Shown here one piece after another: positions 1-8,257 of a stretch of 64,000 nt of DNA. Below the pieces are notes generated by a model, which was not told where the DNA came from, made no database searches, and saw only the letters and a program-made list of their open reading frames with translations. The position numbers were made by a program, and so were the translations under genes. The DNA comes from Paenibacillus soyae (GTDB lineage Bacteria; Bacillota; Bacilli; Paenibacillales; Paenibacillaceae), in NCBI RefSeq assembly GCF_024623455.1, contig NZ_JANIPJ010000021.1:62001-126000 (forward strand). The letters are read 5' to 3'. Numbering within the stretch: the first letter of the stretch is position 1; every line of letters begins with the position of its first letter.

Positions 1-1440
1 GCTGTTGCCGCCTTCAAGATCGCGGCTCGAATCCGCAAGCACCAGCTTCATCTCGTCGGATTGGCCGATTAACGTCTCGATATCACGGCTTAACGCGTGA
101 ACGGCTTCGGAGCTCTTCTCGATTTCGGACGAGGTATGGGACGCGCCGCGCGCGATTTCTTCCGCGGAACGCGCCACTTCTTTGCCGGAGACCGCGTTCT
201 CGCCGGACACATACTCGACGCCGGAAGCCGTTTCTTCTACGGCCTCTACGCTTGCATGAACCCTCCGGATTAGCCCCCGCATACTGCCGAGCATCGCGTT
301 ATAGCTGCTAGCCAGCTCTCCGATTTCATCCTGTTTGTCGTAACGAAACTCCGTAACCAGGTCGCCTTCGGAAGTCTTCGCGATCGTCGAACGAAGAGAG
401 TTGATCGTCTTGAGCAATCCCGTTGCGATATAGTAGGCCGCCAGTGCTCCGATAACAAGGCCGATCGCGAGCGCGATCAGGCTCGTGCCCAAGAACTCGA
501 ATAGGCTTCCGGTCAGCGTTTTTTTGTCCATGAAGGAAACGACGGTCCAATTCATCGAATACACGAATGAAACCTCGCCTTTGTAGCCGACGCCGTCCCA
601 CTTGAAGTCGATGCCGCTTCTCTCTCCCGCTGCCACGTCCGCTACCCAGCCGAACGATTGCTTCATGTCGGCTGCTTCGGCGAGCGCATCCGCCACGCCC
701 GGCAATTTGCCGCTTGCGTTCGGGTCGATGTTGGTTCCGTCCAGCCCCTGCATGAACGATGAAATGATCAGCCCCTGATTATCGTAGATGATCAGCTTCT
801 TATCACCGAACCGTTCGTTCGATTCCCGCAGCAGCCCGATTCCGTTCAGGTCGATATCGAAGCCCGCCACGCCGCGCCACTCGTCGCCGATCAAGACGGG
901 CGTAACGATCGAAACGGTCATCTTGCCCGAGATGTCGTCCATCCGAACATCCGTCCAGGCGGTATCCTTCTTCTGCTCTGCAAGCTTATAGAGAGGCATC
1001 TCCCTCGCGTCGCCCGCATGGCCGGTCTCGTGAGTCATGAGCAGCTGTCCCGTCGCTGCGGAAATATAGAAGGCTCCCAGCAGCGACTGGTCCTGAGCCT
1101 TCACTTCCTGCAGCATGCTCGCGATATCCGAATCCGTATAGCCCGCACGCTGACTGATCCGGCCGATCTCCCCCGCCATCCGTTCGGCCGACTTCTCGTA
1201 TTGCTCGGCGAACATGCGGAACTCCCTGGTAGCGCTTTCAACTTGTATCGCGTTCCCGTCCGCGAATGTCTCCCCCAGCGAAGCTTGCATAATTCCGAAG
1301 TTCATCGCGGTCGAGCCGAGCAGCGCGAGAAGAACCGCCGCTGAGATCAGCGCCATCCACTTGACCCGCAGCGACCGCCCGTTCATGCGAAAGCGAACGC
1401 CCCGCCGGAGAACGTTCTTCCATTCTCGTATCTTTATCAT
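1..1440 (-). CDS. Methyl-accepting chemotaxis protein, 3' end cut by window
   Basis: The frame is open for 480 codons from an ATG at 1440 to the window edge, so the C-terminal signalling tip is missing. The start has an AGGGGG site 8 nt upstream. A first membrane segment lies near residues 27-45 and is followed by a roughly 240-residue extracellular sensor resembling a double Cache domain. A second membrane segment lies near 290-312, then a HAMP linker (about 313-365) and the start of the coiled methyl-accepting domain. Proteins of this build sense small ligands outside the cell and signal to CheA/CheW. The ligand cannot be told from the sequence. Confidence 0.9.
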   Translation of the reverse strand, partial: MIKIREWKNVLRRGVRFRMNGRSLRVKWMALISAAVLLALLGSTAMNFGIMQASLGETFADGNAIQVESATREFRMFAEQYEKSAERMAGEIGRISQRAGYTDSDIASMLQEVKAQDQSLLGAFYISAATGQLLMTHETGHAGDAREMPLYKLAEQKKDTAWTDVRMDDISGKMTVSIVTPVLIGDEWRGVAGFDIDLNGIGLLRESNERFGDKKLIIYDNQGLIISSFMQGLDGTNIDPNASGKLPGVADALAEAADMKQSFGWVADVAAGERSGIDFKWDGVGYKGEVSFVYSMNWTVVSFMDKKTLTGSLFEFLGTSLIALAIGLVIGALAAYYIATGLLKTINSLRSTIAKTSEGDLVTEFRYDKQDEIGELASSYNAMLGSMRGLIRRVHASVEAVEETASGVEYVSGENAVSGKEVARSAEEIARGASHTSSEIEKSSEAVHALSRDIETLIGQSDEMKLVLADSSRDLEGGNS

Positions 1441-1627
1441 CCGTTTATCCCCCTAATGATTTGTTCTGCTTCCCTTCCTCCCCAAATATTACTCGACTTG
1501 GTTCGACACCGACCTAACAAATTGGTAGACAAATTTGCGGTGCCTAGCATTTTTTTGCGATGCGTAACTTTGAGTCCCATAATGGCGTAAAAGGAAAGAT
1601 GGGAAATTGTTCAACGAGGTGACTTGC

Positions 1628-1933
1628 ATGGTAGAGAAACTATTCGGAATCGTCTTTATCTGGGGAATCCAGGCACTGTTAGTCTGGAGCTTGCTTCTCG
1701 CGATTAAGCATGCGGCCGAAGAGAAAAAATGGGGCTTTATCGCCTTCTTCATCTATATATTTCATTATGCGAAAGCTTCTTTCGGCACGTGGATCGGTCT
1801 GGTCGCGATCGTGTTCGGCATCGGCATCTTAAGCATGGCGGATAAGCTCGGCGAAATTCTCGGCGGCGTCTTCTTCCTTCTGTTCGGCATCGTCGTCGTA
1901 TATTGGTGCTTCCCGAGGAAAGAGGCGGGGTAA
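1628..1933 (+). CDS. Small hydrophobic membrane protein, unknown function
   Basis: 101 residues with about three hydrophobic segments (roughly residues 4-24, 34-60 and 64-92) separated by short charged loops. The ATG at 1628 is preferred over an in-frame start at 1607 because GAGGTG sits 6 nt before it. It is followed directly by a strong bidirectional terminator, so it appears monocistronic. I do not recognise the family. Confidence 0.65.
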   Translation: MVEKLFGIVFIWGIQALLVWSLLLAIKHAAEEKKWGFIAFFIYIFHYAKASFGTWIGLVAIVFGIGILSMADKLGEILGGVFFLLFGIVVVYWCFPRKEAG

Positions 1934-1952
1934 AGCTCGTCGCTCGGAAGAA

Positions 1953-1989
1953 AAAGAAGGATCTCCCCGGCTCGGGAGATCCTTCTTTT
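1953..1989. terminator. Bidirectional rho-independent terminator
   Basis: A perfect stem of about 14 bp (AAGAAGGATCTCCC pairing with GGGAGATCCTTCTT) has A and T runs on both flanks. It separates the convergent small membrane protein gene and the quinone-reductase-like gene. Confidence 0.9.
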
Positions 1990-2010
1990 GTGTGCAGCTT
2001 ATATATCGGT

Positions 2011-2928
2011 TCAATCCACCCTCAAGACGATCTTTCCCCGGCCATGCCTGCTTTCAATCGCCCGATGCGCATCTCCGGCCTGTTCCAGCGTGAATGTCTG
2101 TCGAATATGGAGATGCAGCTTGCCCTCTGCATGCAGCTCCACAAGCTTGGCAAGACGGGCAGCCGAGCGATCGCCTCGGACGATACGAAGACCGAGCTCC
2201 TCGATCCGATCGTACGCGAAGAAGGTACAGACGCGCATCTTGTCAGGAACAAGCGCGACCGCCGCGTCCAGCCCTTCGCCGCCTGCCGTGTCGAACGTGC
2301 AGTCGATGCCTTCAGGCGCAAGCTTCCTGAGCCGCTCGGCTAAGCCTTCCTCGTAGGTAACCGGTATGGCTCCCAGTGATCGGATGAAATCATGATTCCG
2401 CTCGCTCCCCGTGCCGATCACCGTCTCCGCGCCCCATGCTTTCGCCAACTGAACGGCGATGGAGCCCAGCGAACCGGCCGCTCCGTTGATTAGAACCGTG
2501 TCGCCGGGCCCGACGCCGATCGCCTCGAGCGCCATATACGCCCCCTGGCCGTTGCCGGTCAGGCCGCCGGCTTCTTCCCAGGTCATGCCCGCAGGCTTCT
2601 CCACAATTTGATCCGCCCCCACAACCACATATTCGGCATAGCAGTTCAACAAGGCAAAGCCAAGCACTTCGCTGCCAAGCTCGAAGCCCGTGACGCCGTC
2701 CCCAATCTCGTCGATGATACCCGCAAACTCATTGCCTGGAATTTGCGGCAGCTCCACCTTCACGCCATAAGACGGCGTCCATCCTCCGCGAATGGCGCAA
2801 TCGTAATGCTGTACGCCGGCTGCTTTGACCCTCACGCGAACTTGGCCCGGACCCGCATGGGGATCCGGTACCTCCATCAGGCGCATGACCTCCGGTCCTC
2901 CGAATACAGAGAATGCTGCTGCTTTCAT
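2011..2928 (-). CDS. Zinc-independent MDR family NADP-dependent oxidoreductase (quinone reductase-like)
   Basis: 305 residues from the ATG at 2928, which has GGGAGG upstream; a longer in-frame reading to 3060 would run into the MFS gene. The N-terminal GroES-like half begins MKAAAFSVFGGPEV and contains GNEFAGIIDEIG. The Rossmann half carries the GAAGSLGSIAVQLAKAWGA dinucleotide motif. No catalytic-zinc cysteine/histidine set is visible, as in quinone oxidoreductases of the medium-chain dehydrogenase superfamily. It starts 16 bp after the MFS transporter and is probably cotranscribed, suggesting reduction of a compound the pump or LysR regulator responds to. The substrate is unknown. Confidence 0.88.
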   Translation of the reverse strand: MKAAAFSVFGGPEVMRLMEVPDPHAGPGQVRVRVKAAGVQHYDCAIRGGWTPSYGVKVELPQIPGNEFAGIIDEIGDGVTGFELGSEVLGFALLNCYAEYVVVGADQIVEKPAGMTWEEAGGLTGNGQGAYMALEAIGVGPGDTVLINGAAGSLGSIAVQLAKAWGAETVIGTGSERNHDFIRSLGAIPVTYEEGLAERLRKLAPEGIDCTFDTAGGEGLDAAVALVPDKMRVCTFFAYDRIEELGLRIVRGDRSAARLAKLVELHAEGKLHLHIRQTFTLEQAGDAHRAIESRHGRGKIVLRVD

Positions 2929-2944
2929 GTCTTTTTCCTCCCTT

Positions 2945-4393
2945 TTATTTTTGCTGACTTGTTTCTTGAACGAATCGAGCATTTTGCCTTTTGCTTCTGC
3001 TTTCGGCTCGGCCGAAAAACACATAATAGTACGCGAATAGAAGCACATGGATGAGAGCAAGAACGAGATAGAGATTGCTGTAAACGAATGCTGCCGGGTT
3101 CGCGGTGACCCCCAACCAGCCCGAGCTTGCCCCTCGGTCGATAATCGCGCTGTAGATGCTTGCGGCTATGGCGCCCGAGATGAAATTCAGCATCGACAGC
3201 AAGCCCATTCCCACCCCCGTCTGCTCTTGCGGCAAGGACCGGGAGAGCGTATTCGACAGAACGATCATCATAAAGGATTGCCCCACGTTGCCGAGGATCA
3301 GGGTCAAGGCCATATAGAACGGCGGGGCGCCCACGGACAAGGACAGAAGAAGGAAGCAGGCCAACAATAACGACGAAGCGACATAGAAGACGAACGGATT
3401 CCCTCTGTCATCCGCCAGCTTACCCGCTTTCCGGCTTAATATCGCGGTTGCGATGGCCGCCGGTACCATCACGTAGCCGACCAAATGCGGGGCCAAGCGA
3501 TGGACCTGCGACAGGAGCTGCGGGCTTAGGAAAGCAAGCGAGTATCCGACGCCGGAATTCAGAATCGCGATTATGAGCACTAGCGAATAGCTTCTATTCC
3601 GGAAGAGCTCCAGGCGGATGAACGGATTCGTTGCGAAGCGGATTCGAAGGAGGAACAGAAGGAATAGGGCAACCGAGCCCACACCCGGCAGCCACGCTTC
3701 ATTCGTAATGGCCAGAAGGAGTAACGCGGCCGATCCGCCCAGCAGTCCGCCGCCCAGCCAGTCGATAGAGCCTTTTTCCCTAGGGGCATCATTCAAATAT
3801 TTGCGGTAAAAAGGGATCGCGATCAGCGTGATCAGCGGAATGCAGAACAAAAAACGCCAATGGACGATGCTCATGAATAAGGAGGTTATCATCGGACCGG
3901 CCGCGCCGCCGATGGCCAAGCCGGTCATCGCGATCCCAAGCGCTCTTCCCCTACGCTCCGGAGGGAAGTAGCGCACCGGAATAATGCCGGCTGCCGCCGG
4001 AATGACCGCCGCCCCCGCCGCCTGCAGGGCCCTTCCGAGCAGGACCATCCAGTACGCTTGCGCAGCCAGGCCGATCATCGATCCGAAGGAGAAGAAGATC
4101 AGTCCGAAGGTCAGTAAATTCTTCAACCTGTAATGATCGGCAAGCTTCCCGTAGATGACCGTCCCGATGGCGTATAGGAGCAGATAGGCTGTCGTCACCC
4201 AGCTGACTTGAGCGTAAGTAAGCCGGTACTCCGCGCGAATCTCGGGAAGCACGATCGTAAACGTCGTCGCGCTCATGACGGAGATGAGAAGCGTGAGCGC
4301 TAGAATTCGAATGACACGTTCGGAGGCTTCCCTCCCGGCACCGTTTTTCACTTTCTTCACCTTGCTTTCTATCGGCTGAAGCGCCGCTTGCAT
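2945..4393 (-). CDS. MFS drug:H+ antiporter-like transporter (DHA2/TetL-type)
   Basis: About 480 residues with 12-14 hydrophobic helices. The loop GKLADHYRLKN after helix 2 matches the MFS signature, and PPERRGRALGIAMTGLAIGGAAGP matches antiporter motif C in helix 5. The start is uncertain. The ATG at 4393 is given, but its AAGGA lies only about 1 nt away; a GTG at 4351 has a well-spaced AAGGTG and may be the true start. The frame also stays open to a TTG at 4426. It is divergent from a LysR gene and upstream of a quinone-reductase-like gene, an arrangement typical of inducible efflux modules. Confidence 0.85.
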   Translation of the reverse strand: MQAALQPIESKVKKVKNGAGREASERVIRILALTLLISVMSATTFTIVLPEIRAEYRLTYAQVSWVTTAYLLLYAIGTVIYGKLADHYRLKNLLTFGLIFFSFGSMIGLAAQAYWMVLLGRALQAAGAAVIPAAAGIIPVRYFPPERRGRALGIAMTGLAIGGAAGPMITSLFMSIVHWRFLFCIPLITLIAIPFYRKYLNDAPREKGSIDWLGGGLLGGSAALLLLAITNEAWLPGVGSVALFLLFLLRIRFATNPFIRLELFRNRSYSLVLIIAILNSGVGYSLAFLSPQLLSQVHRLAPHLVGYVMVPAAIATAILSRKAGKLADDRGNPFVFYVASSLLLACFLLLSLSVGAPPFYMALTLILGNVGQSFMMIVLSNTLSRSLPQEQTGVGMGLLSMLNFISGAIAASIYSAIIDRGASSGWLGVTANPAAFVYSNLYLVLALIHVLLFAYYYVFFGRAESRSKRQNARFVQETSQQK

Positions 4394-4483
4394 ATCCTTA
4401 TTGTATAGCGGATAATCGATATACAAAAATACATTTTAGTACATAACATTCATTCCTTTGAGTATATAAGGAGGGCGCGTATA

Positions 4484-5350
4484 ATGGAGCTGCTGCAGCT
4501 GCAATACTTTCGCACCGTCGCGAGATTGGAGCACATGTCGAAGGCCGCGCAGGAATTAATGATCGCCCAGCCTGCGCTCAGCAAGACGATCGCCCGGCTG
4601 GAGAAGGATCTGGGCGTGCCGCTGTTCGACCGGGAAGGCCGGCATATTCGCCTTAACACATTCGGCAAAGCGTTCTTGCAAAAGGTAGAAGGCGCGCTCG
4701 CCCTTCTGGAGGAGGGTCAGCGGGAAGTCGCGGATCTTGCGGGCATGGAGCAAGGAAGCATTCATCTGGCAACGCCGACGCTTGACCGCCTGTCCGAGCC
4801 GCTTAACGCGTTCGTCGCGCTGTATCCGAACGTGCAATTCCGGATTACGCAAGCATCGATAGGGGAGATGGGACAGCTTATCGAGACCGGGAAGGTCGAT
4901 ATTTGTTTTACCCCCTGCGCGATGGACCGTGCGGATTTCAGCTCGGTATCCGTCTTGGAGGAGGAGGTCTATCTGGCGGTTCCCGCCAGCCATCGATTGG
5001 CCGGGCAGGAGCGCGTTCGAATAGAGGAGGCGGCTCATGAACCGTTTATCGGCTACAAGGAGGGGTTCCACTTCCAGCTTATGAACGAAGCATTCCTCCA
5101 ATCCGCCGGCATTACGCCGAACTTTGTGTGCCGGGTAGACGACGCAGCCTCCATCGCCCAGCTTGTCACTGCGGGACTAGGCGTTGCGCTCGTCGGAAAC
5201 TGCGGCGGCCCGAATTCCCGCTTCCATCTGCTTCCTATTAACCCGGTCTACAAGCGGGAATTCCGGATCGTATGGCACAACAAACGTTATCTATCCAAGG
5301 CCGCCCATCATTTCATCGATTTTGTATGCCGGCATTTTAGAGAGAAGTAA
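4484..5350 (+). CDS. LysR family transcriptional regulator
   Basis: 288 residues; ATG with AGGAGGG about 7 nt upstream. The N-terminal winged helix-turn-helix (MELLQLQYFRTVARLEHMSKAAQ, then QPALSKTIARLEKDLGVPLFDR) is canonical. The rest is a type-2 periplasmic-binding-like effector domain. Its divergent position suggests it controls the MFS and oxidoreductase pair through the 4394-4483 gap. The co-inducer is unknown. Confidence 0.93.
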   Translation: MELLQLQYFRTVARLEHMSKAAQELMIAQPALSKTIARLEKDLGVPLFDREGRHIRLNTFGKAFLQKVEGALALLEEGQREVADLAGMEQGSIHLATPTLDRLSEPLNAFVALYPNVQFRITQASIGEMGQLIETGKVDICFTPCAMDRADFSSVSVLEEEVYLAVPASHRLAGQERVRIEEAAHEPFIGYKEGFHFQLMNEAFLQSAGITPNFVCRVDDAASIAQLVTAGLGVALVGNCGGPNSRFHLLPINPVYKREFRIVWHNKRYLSKAAHHFIDFVCRHFREK

Positions 5351-5362
5351 TGGTAGCAGGCG

Positions 5363-5412
5363 AAAAAACAGCGGCAGCCTTGGACTGTATCCTCGGCCGC
5401 CGCTGTTTTTCT
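5363..5412 (+). terminator. Rho-independent terminator after LysR gene
   Basis: AACAGCGGC pairs with GCCGCTGTT across a long loop and is followed by a T-run. It lies 12 bp after the LysR stop codon. Confidence 0.8.
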
Positions 5413-5464
5413 TGCAACGCTGCCCCTCTGGCATGCGTCTTTCATTATGAGGGGGGAGACGCTC

Positions 5465-5917
5465 GTGTTGCGATTAAAGATTTTAATTGGTAGTTTAGCT
5501 GGCGTCTGCGTAATAGTAACTGTGGCATTAATCATGATGTTGCTCAAAAACGCCGAATTACCTGACAGGGACGAGACGATACTCTATCAGTTCGACAGAA
5601 CGGATCTCGCTCGGTTAAACGAAATGGTGCAGCGCCATCAGGACGGTAGTGGCGGCTATCTCCTGCTCATTCCGCCTGTCGTAGACGGCGGTTATTGGAT
5701 TCATGATGTACATTCCAACGGAAGCGAGATTACCTGGACCATTGACAATACAAGGGACGGAATGAGCTCCGATCAGGGAAAGCAGGAATTTCAGTGCCAG
5801 AATATCCGTTTCACCGAAACAAGCGAACACTACATGTACATACTGAATGGATGCGAGAACCAACCCGAAAAGGATCTTCCGGTATTCATCCTGCGCAAAG
5901 ACGAAATAGAAGGCTAG
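5465..5917 (+). CDS. Membrane-anchored hypothetical protein
   Basis: 150 residues starting with a GTG at 5465 that has GGGGGGAG 6 nt upstream; the in-frame ATG at 5447 overlaps that site. One N-terminal hydrophobic segment (about residues 3-26) looks like an uncleaved anchor. It is followed by a roughly 120-residue extracytoplasmic domain with two cysteines (QCQNIRF and NGCEN) that could form a disulfide. I do not recognise the family. The next small gene starts 13 bp downstream and is probably cotranscribed. Confidence 0.65.
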   Translation: MLRLKILIGSLAGVCVIVTVALIMMLLKNAELPDRDETILYQFDRTDLARLNEMVQRHQDGSGGYLLLIPPVVDGGYWIHDVHSNGSEITWTIDNTRDGMSSDQGKQEFQCQNIRFTETSEHYMYILNGCENQPEKDLPVFILRKDEIEG

Positions 5918-5930
5918 GAGGTAAAATTGC

Positions 5931-6110
5931 ATGGACCAAGAGAAAGAAATCGCGAAACTCAAGGAGCGCGTAGCGGAGCTCGAGCAGCAGCAATCCCGAA
6001 GCAAACCGAAATCATCCCACTTGGCCAGATTCGGCATTGGCTTTATGATTACGTTCGTCGTCCTGCTGGTCCTCATTGGCCTTTTTCAATTCATCAACCC
6101 ATCCGGCTGA
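5931..6110 (+). CDS. 59-residue coiled-coil, single-pass membrane protein
   Basis: A short frame of 60 codons including the stop. AGGAGG sits about 8 nt before the ATG, and the gene follows the preceding one by 13 bp. Residues 1-25 form a charged heptad-like helix (EKEIAKLKERVAELEQQQ). Residues about 35-55 form a hydrophobic transmembrane segment, and the tail is short. The layout resembles small divisome- or scaffold-type membrane proteins, but no function can be assigned. Confidence 0.6.
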   Translation: MDQEKEIAKLKERVAELEQQQSRSKPKSSHLARFGIGFMITFVVLLVLIGLFQFINPSG

Positions 6111-6133
6111 GCCGCAGATTCACAGTACGGAAT

Positions 6134-6327
6134 TGAAATAGCGGCATATTTACCCCTATTTCCCCCTGCATCGCGCTCTCGTCAAAAATAGCGGCGATTC
6201 TACCCTTATTCGGATAAAAATTAGCCTGTCACCCGTTTCCTTGCAGGATTAGCGGTATTATTGCCGCTATTCATGGAAACTTGGCCGATCCCGGAAAAAT
6301 AACTCCGTTTTCGCCGCTATTTGAGCA
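6134..6327. repeat. Palindromic-unit array, family A, copy 1
   Basis: Four about 26-bp near-palindromic units begin near 6136, 6186, 6248 and 6298. Units 1 and 2 read AATAGCGGC...TACCC(C/T)TATT and units 3 and 4 are the reverse complement of that pattern (...GCCGCTATT). Steps are 50, 62 and 50 bp and the spacers are not conserved. No gene is visible in 6111-6469. The rest of the gap (6328-6469) is rich in CAGCT and CAGCC words and holds nothing I can name. Confidence 0.8.
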
Positions 6328-6469
6328 GCCGCCGCAGCTGCAGCTCACGGCAACAGCTACAGCCCACCTCCCAACCGCAGCTTGCGTTTCTAGCCTACAG
6401 CTTGCCGTTCACAACTCGCAGCTGCCCTTCGTAGCTTGAAGCCGATTCGATCCGATCGGCCCATCCCCG

Positions 6470-7063
6470 CTATTCCAGCGGGTACCCGTTAATTCGCAGG
6501 TGCGCGTGGAAGATGTCCATCGACGACGGCCGCTCTTCCTTGGACGGCCAGCTGCCCTGGTCCCAAATGCCGGAGCTCTTCAGCGCACGCGGACAGTGGA
6601 TGAAGCACTCCTCCACTTCGACAACTATGCCGAGCGCGGGAGCTTTGTCCTTGAGCGCCAGCTTCTCAAGCACCGGATGGTCCTTGATGACGGCCGCCCG
6701 TCCATTCACGCGCAGCACTTCTTCCATGCCCGGAATGAGGAATAATAGACCGACGTGCGGATTGCTCAAAATATTTTGCAGCGAGTCGACCCGCCGGTTC
6801 CCCGGCCGATCCGGAATAATAAGCTGCTTCTCATTGGCGACATACGCGAAGCCCGGCCCGTCGCCGCGCGGCGAAACGTCGCACTGTCCCTCGCGGTTCG
6901 AGGTAGCCAGAAACATCATCGGAGACATCGCGATGTACGATCGGGCCTGCTCGTCGATCATGGAGATGCTTTTCTTGACGACGGCCTCGTGAGGCGTCCC
7001 CACCTTCTCCCTAATTTCCTCCAAAGAATGAACCGCATGCTGCCGAAAATCTATCCTATCCAT
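6470..7063 (-). CDS. Pyridoxamine 5'-phosphate oxidase-related (PPOX) FMN-binding protein
   Basis: 197 residues; the ATG at 7063 has GAGGAGG upstream. The core reads FLATSNREGQCDVSPRGDGPGFAYV, then IPDRPGNRRVDSLQNILSNPHVGLLFLIPG. This is the split-barrel flavin-binding pattern of the MSMEG_1061-like PPOX subfamily. A late cysteine-containing segment (ECFIHCPRALKSSGIW) is also typical. These proteins usually reduce or bind flavin or F420 substrates; the specific substrate is unknown. It stands alone between a repeat array and the sugar-sensing operon. Confidence 0.88.
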   Translation of the reverse strand: MDRIDFRQHAVHSLEEIREKVGTPHEAVVKKSISMIDEQARSYIAMSPMMFLATSNREGQCDVSPRGDGPGFAYVANEKQLIIPDRPGNRRVDSLQNILSNPHVGLLFLIPGMEEVLRVNGRAAVIKDHPVLEKLALKDKAPALGIVVEVEECFIHCPRALKSSGIWDQGSWPSKEERPSSMDIFHAHLRINGYPLE

Positions 7064-7104
7064 CCATAAAAGCCTCCTCAGCCACCTAATCTTATCCCTA
7101 ATCC

Positions 7105-8241
7105 TTATTCGGATTCCGCGTGCCGATATACGTCTTCCTTGGCATGGAAGCCGTCCGCGATAATCGTCGCGTCCATATTGCTCTTGTCGACCGAGATCGG
7201 CGCGAGCAGCACGGACGGCACCTCGATCTTCCCGTTGTTCACCTTGCGGTCAGTGTCCGGAATCTCGCCCTTCGCCATCATGACGGCCAGCTCGGCCGCC
7301 TTCAGCGTCAACGTGTGGATCGGCTTGTAGACGGTCATCGTCTGGGTGCCCCCGACGATACGCTGCGCCGCCGCCAGATCGGCGTCCTGCCCGGCAACCG
7401 GTATGCGGCCGGCAAGGCCCTGCGCTTCGAGCGCTGCGATGACGCCGCCCGCCGTGGCGTCGTTCGCCGCAATGACCGCGTCGATCTGGTTGTTGTTCGC
7501 TCTCAGCGCTTCCTCCATATTGGCCCTGGCGTTAGCCGGCGTCCAGTCCGTGGTCCACTGATCGTAGACGACCGTAATGTCGCCGCTGTCGATCATCGGC
7601 TGCAGCACGTTGAACACGCCATCCTTGAACAGATGGGCGTTGTTGTCCGTCTCGGCGCCTCCGATGTACACGTATTTCCCCTTCGGCACGAGCTTCGTGA
7701 TCGCCTGCGCCTGCAGCTCGCCCACCCGCACGTTGTCGAAGGAAACGTACAGGTCGATCTCCGCGTTCTTCACCAGACGGTCGTATGCAATCACCTTCAC
7801 CCCGGAGGAGTGGGCTTTCTTCACGATCGCCGCCGTCGCTTCGGCATTGTGGGGCACGATCACAAGCAAATCGATGCCCGCGCTGATCATCGACTCCGCC
7901 TGCATGATCTGAACCGCGTCGTCGCCGTTCGAGGCGCTAATCTCGACCTCGGCGCCAAGCGCCTCCACCGACTCCCGGAACAAATCCCGGTCCTTCAGCC
8001 AGCGCTCCTCGACCAGAGTATCCATGGCGAAGCCGATCTTTACCGGCTTCTCGGTCATATCCGCGTCCGCGTCTCCGCCCGCTCCGTCAACGGCCGAGGA
8101 AGGCGACGGGGCCGCCTCCGGCACGTCCGCGTTCCCGCTAACGCCGCCGTTGCCGGCATTCTCGCAGGCGGCCATGACCAGAACCAGGATGAACGAAAGC
8201 AGCACAAGCAGATTTCTCCTACGTATTCGGTTCACGCTCAT
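7105..8241 (-). CDS. Sugar ABC transporter substrate-binding lipoprotein (XylF-like)
   Basis: 378 residues. The signal peptide ends in a lipobox (LVMAAC), followed by a Gly/Ala/Asp-rich linker. The mature domain is a type-1 periplasmic binding fold with KIGFAMDTLVEERW, VIVPHNAEATAAIVKKAH, VIAYDRL, YIGGAETDNNAHLFKDG and AANDATAGGVIAALEAQG, matching the xylose-binding subfamily. GTG at 8235 has a better-spaced AAGGAG than the ATG at 8241, so the start may be 2 codons shorter. It is last in the kinase/regulator operon. No XylG ATPase or XylH permease gene is present nearby. Confidence 0.88.
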   Translation of the reverse strand: MSVNRIRRRNLLVLLSFILVLVMAACENAGNGGVSGNADVPEAAPSPSSAVDGAGGDADADMTEKPVKIGFAMDTLVEERWLKDRDLFRESVEALGAEVEISASNGDDAVQIMQAESMISAGIDLLVIVPHNAEATAAIVKKAHSSGVKVIAYDRLVKNAEIDLYVSFDNVRVGELQAQAITKLVPKGKYVYIGGAETDNNAHLFKDGVFNVLQPMIDSGDITVVYDQWTTDWTPANARANMEEALRANNNQIDAVIAANDATAGGVIAALEAQGLAGRIPVAGQDADLAAAQRIVGGTQTMTVYKPIHTLTLKAAELAVMMAKGEIPDTDRKVNNGKIEVPSVLLAPISVDKSNMDATIIADGFHAKEDVYRHAESE

Positions 8242-8257
8242 CGCTCCTTCGTTCCCG

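Noticed and set aside
6134..6327. Insertion sequence or classic MITE
   Set aside because: No transposase, no terminal inverted repeats with target duplication that I can see, and spacers between units are not conserved between arrays.
6328..6469. tRNA or structured RNA in the CAGCT-rich stretch
   Set aside because: No cloverleaf, no conserved T-loop and no terminator; probably non-functional or degenerate sequence.
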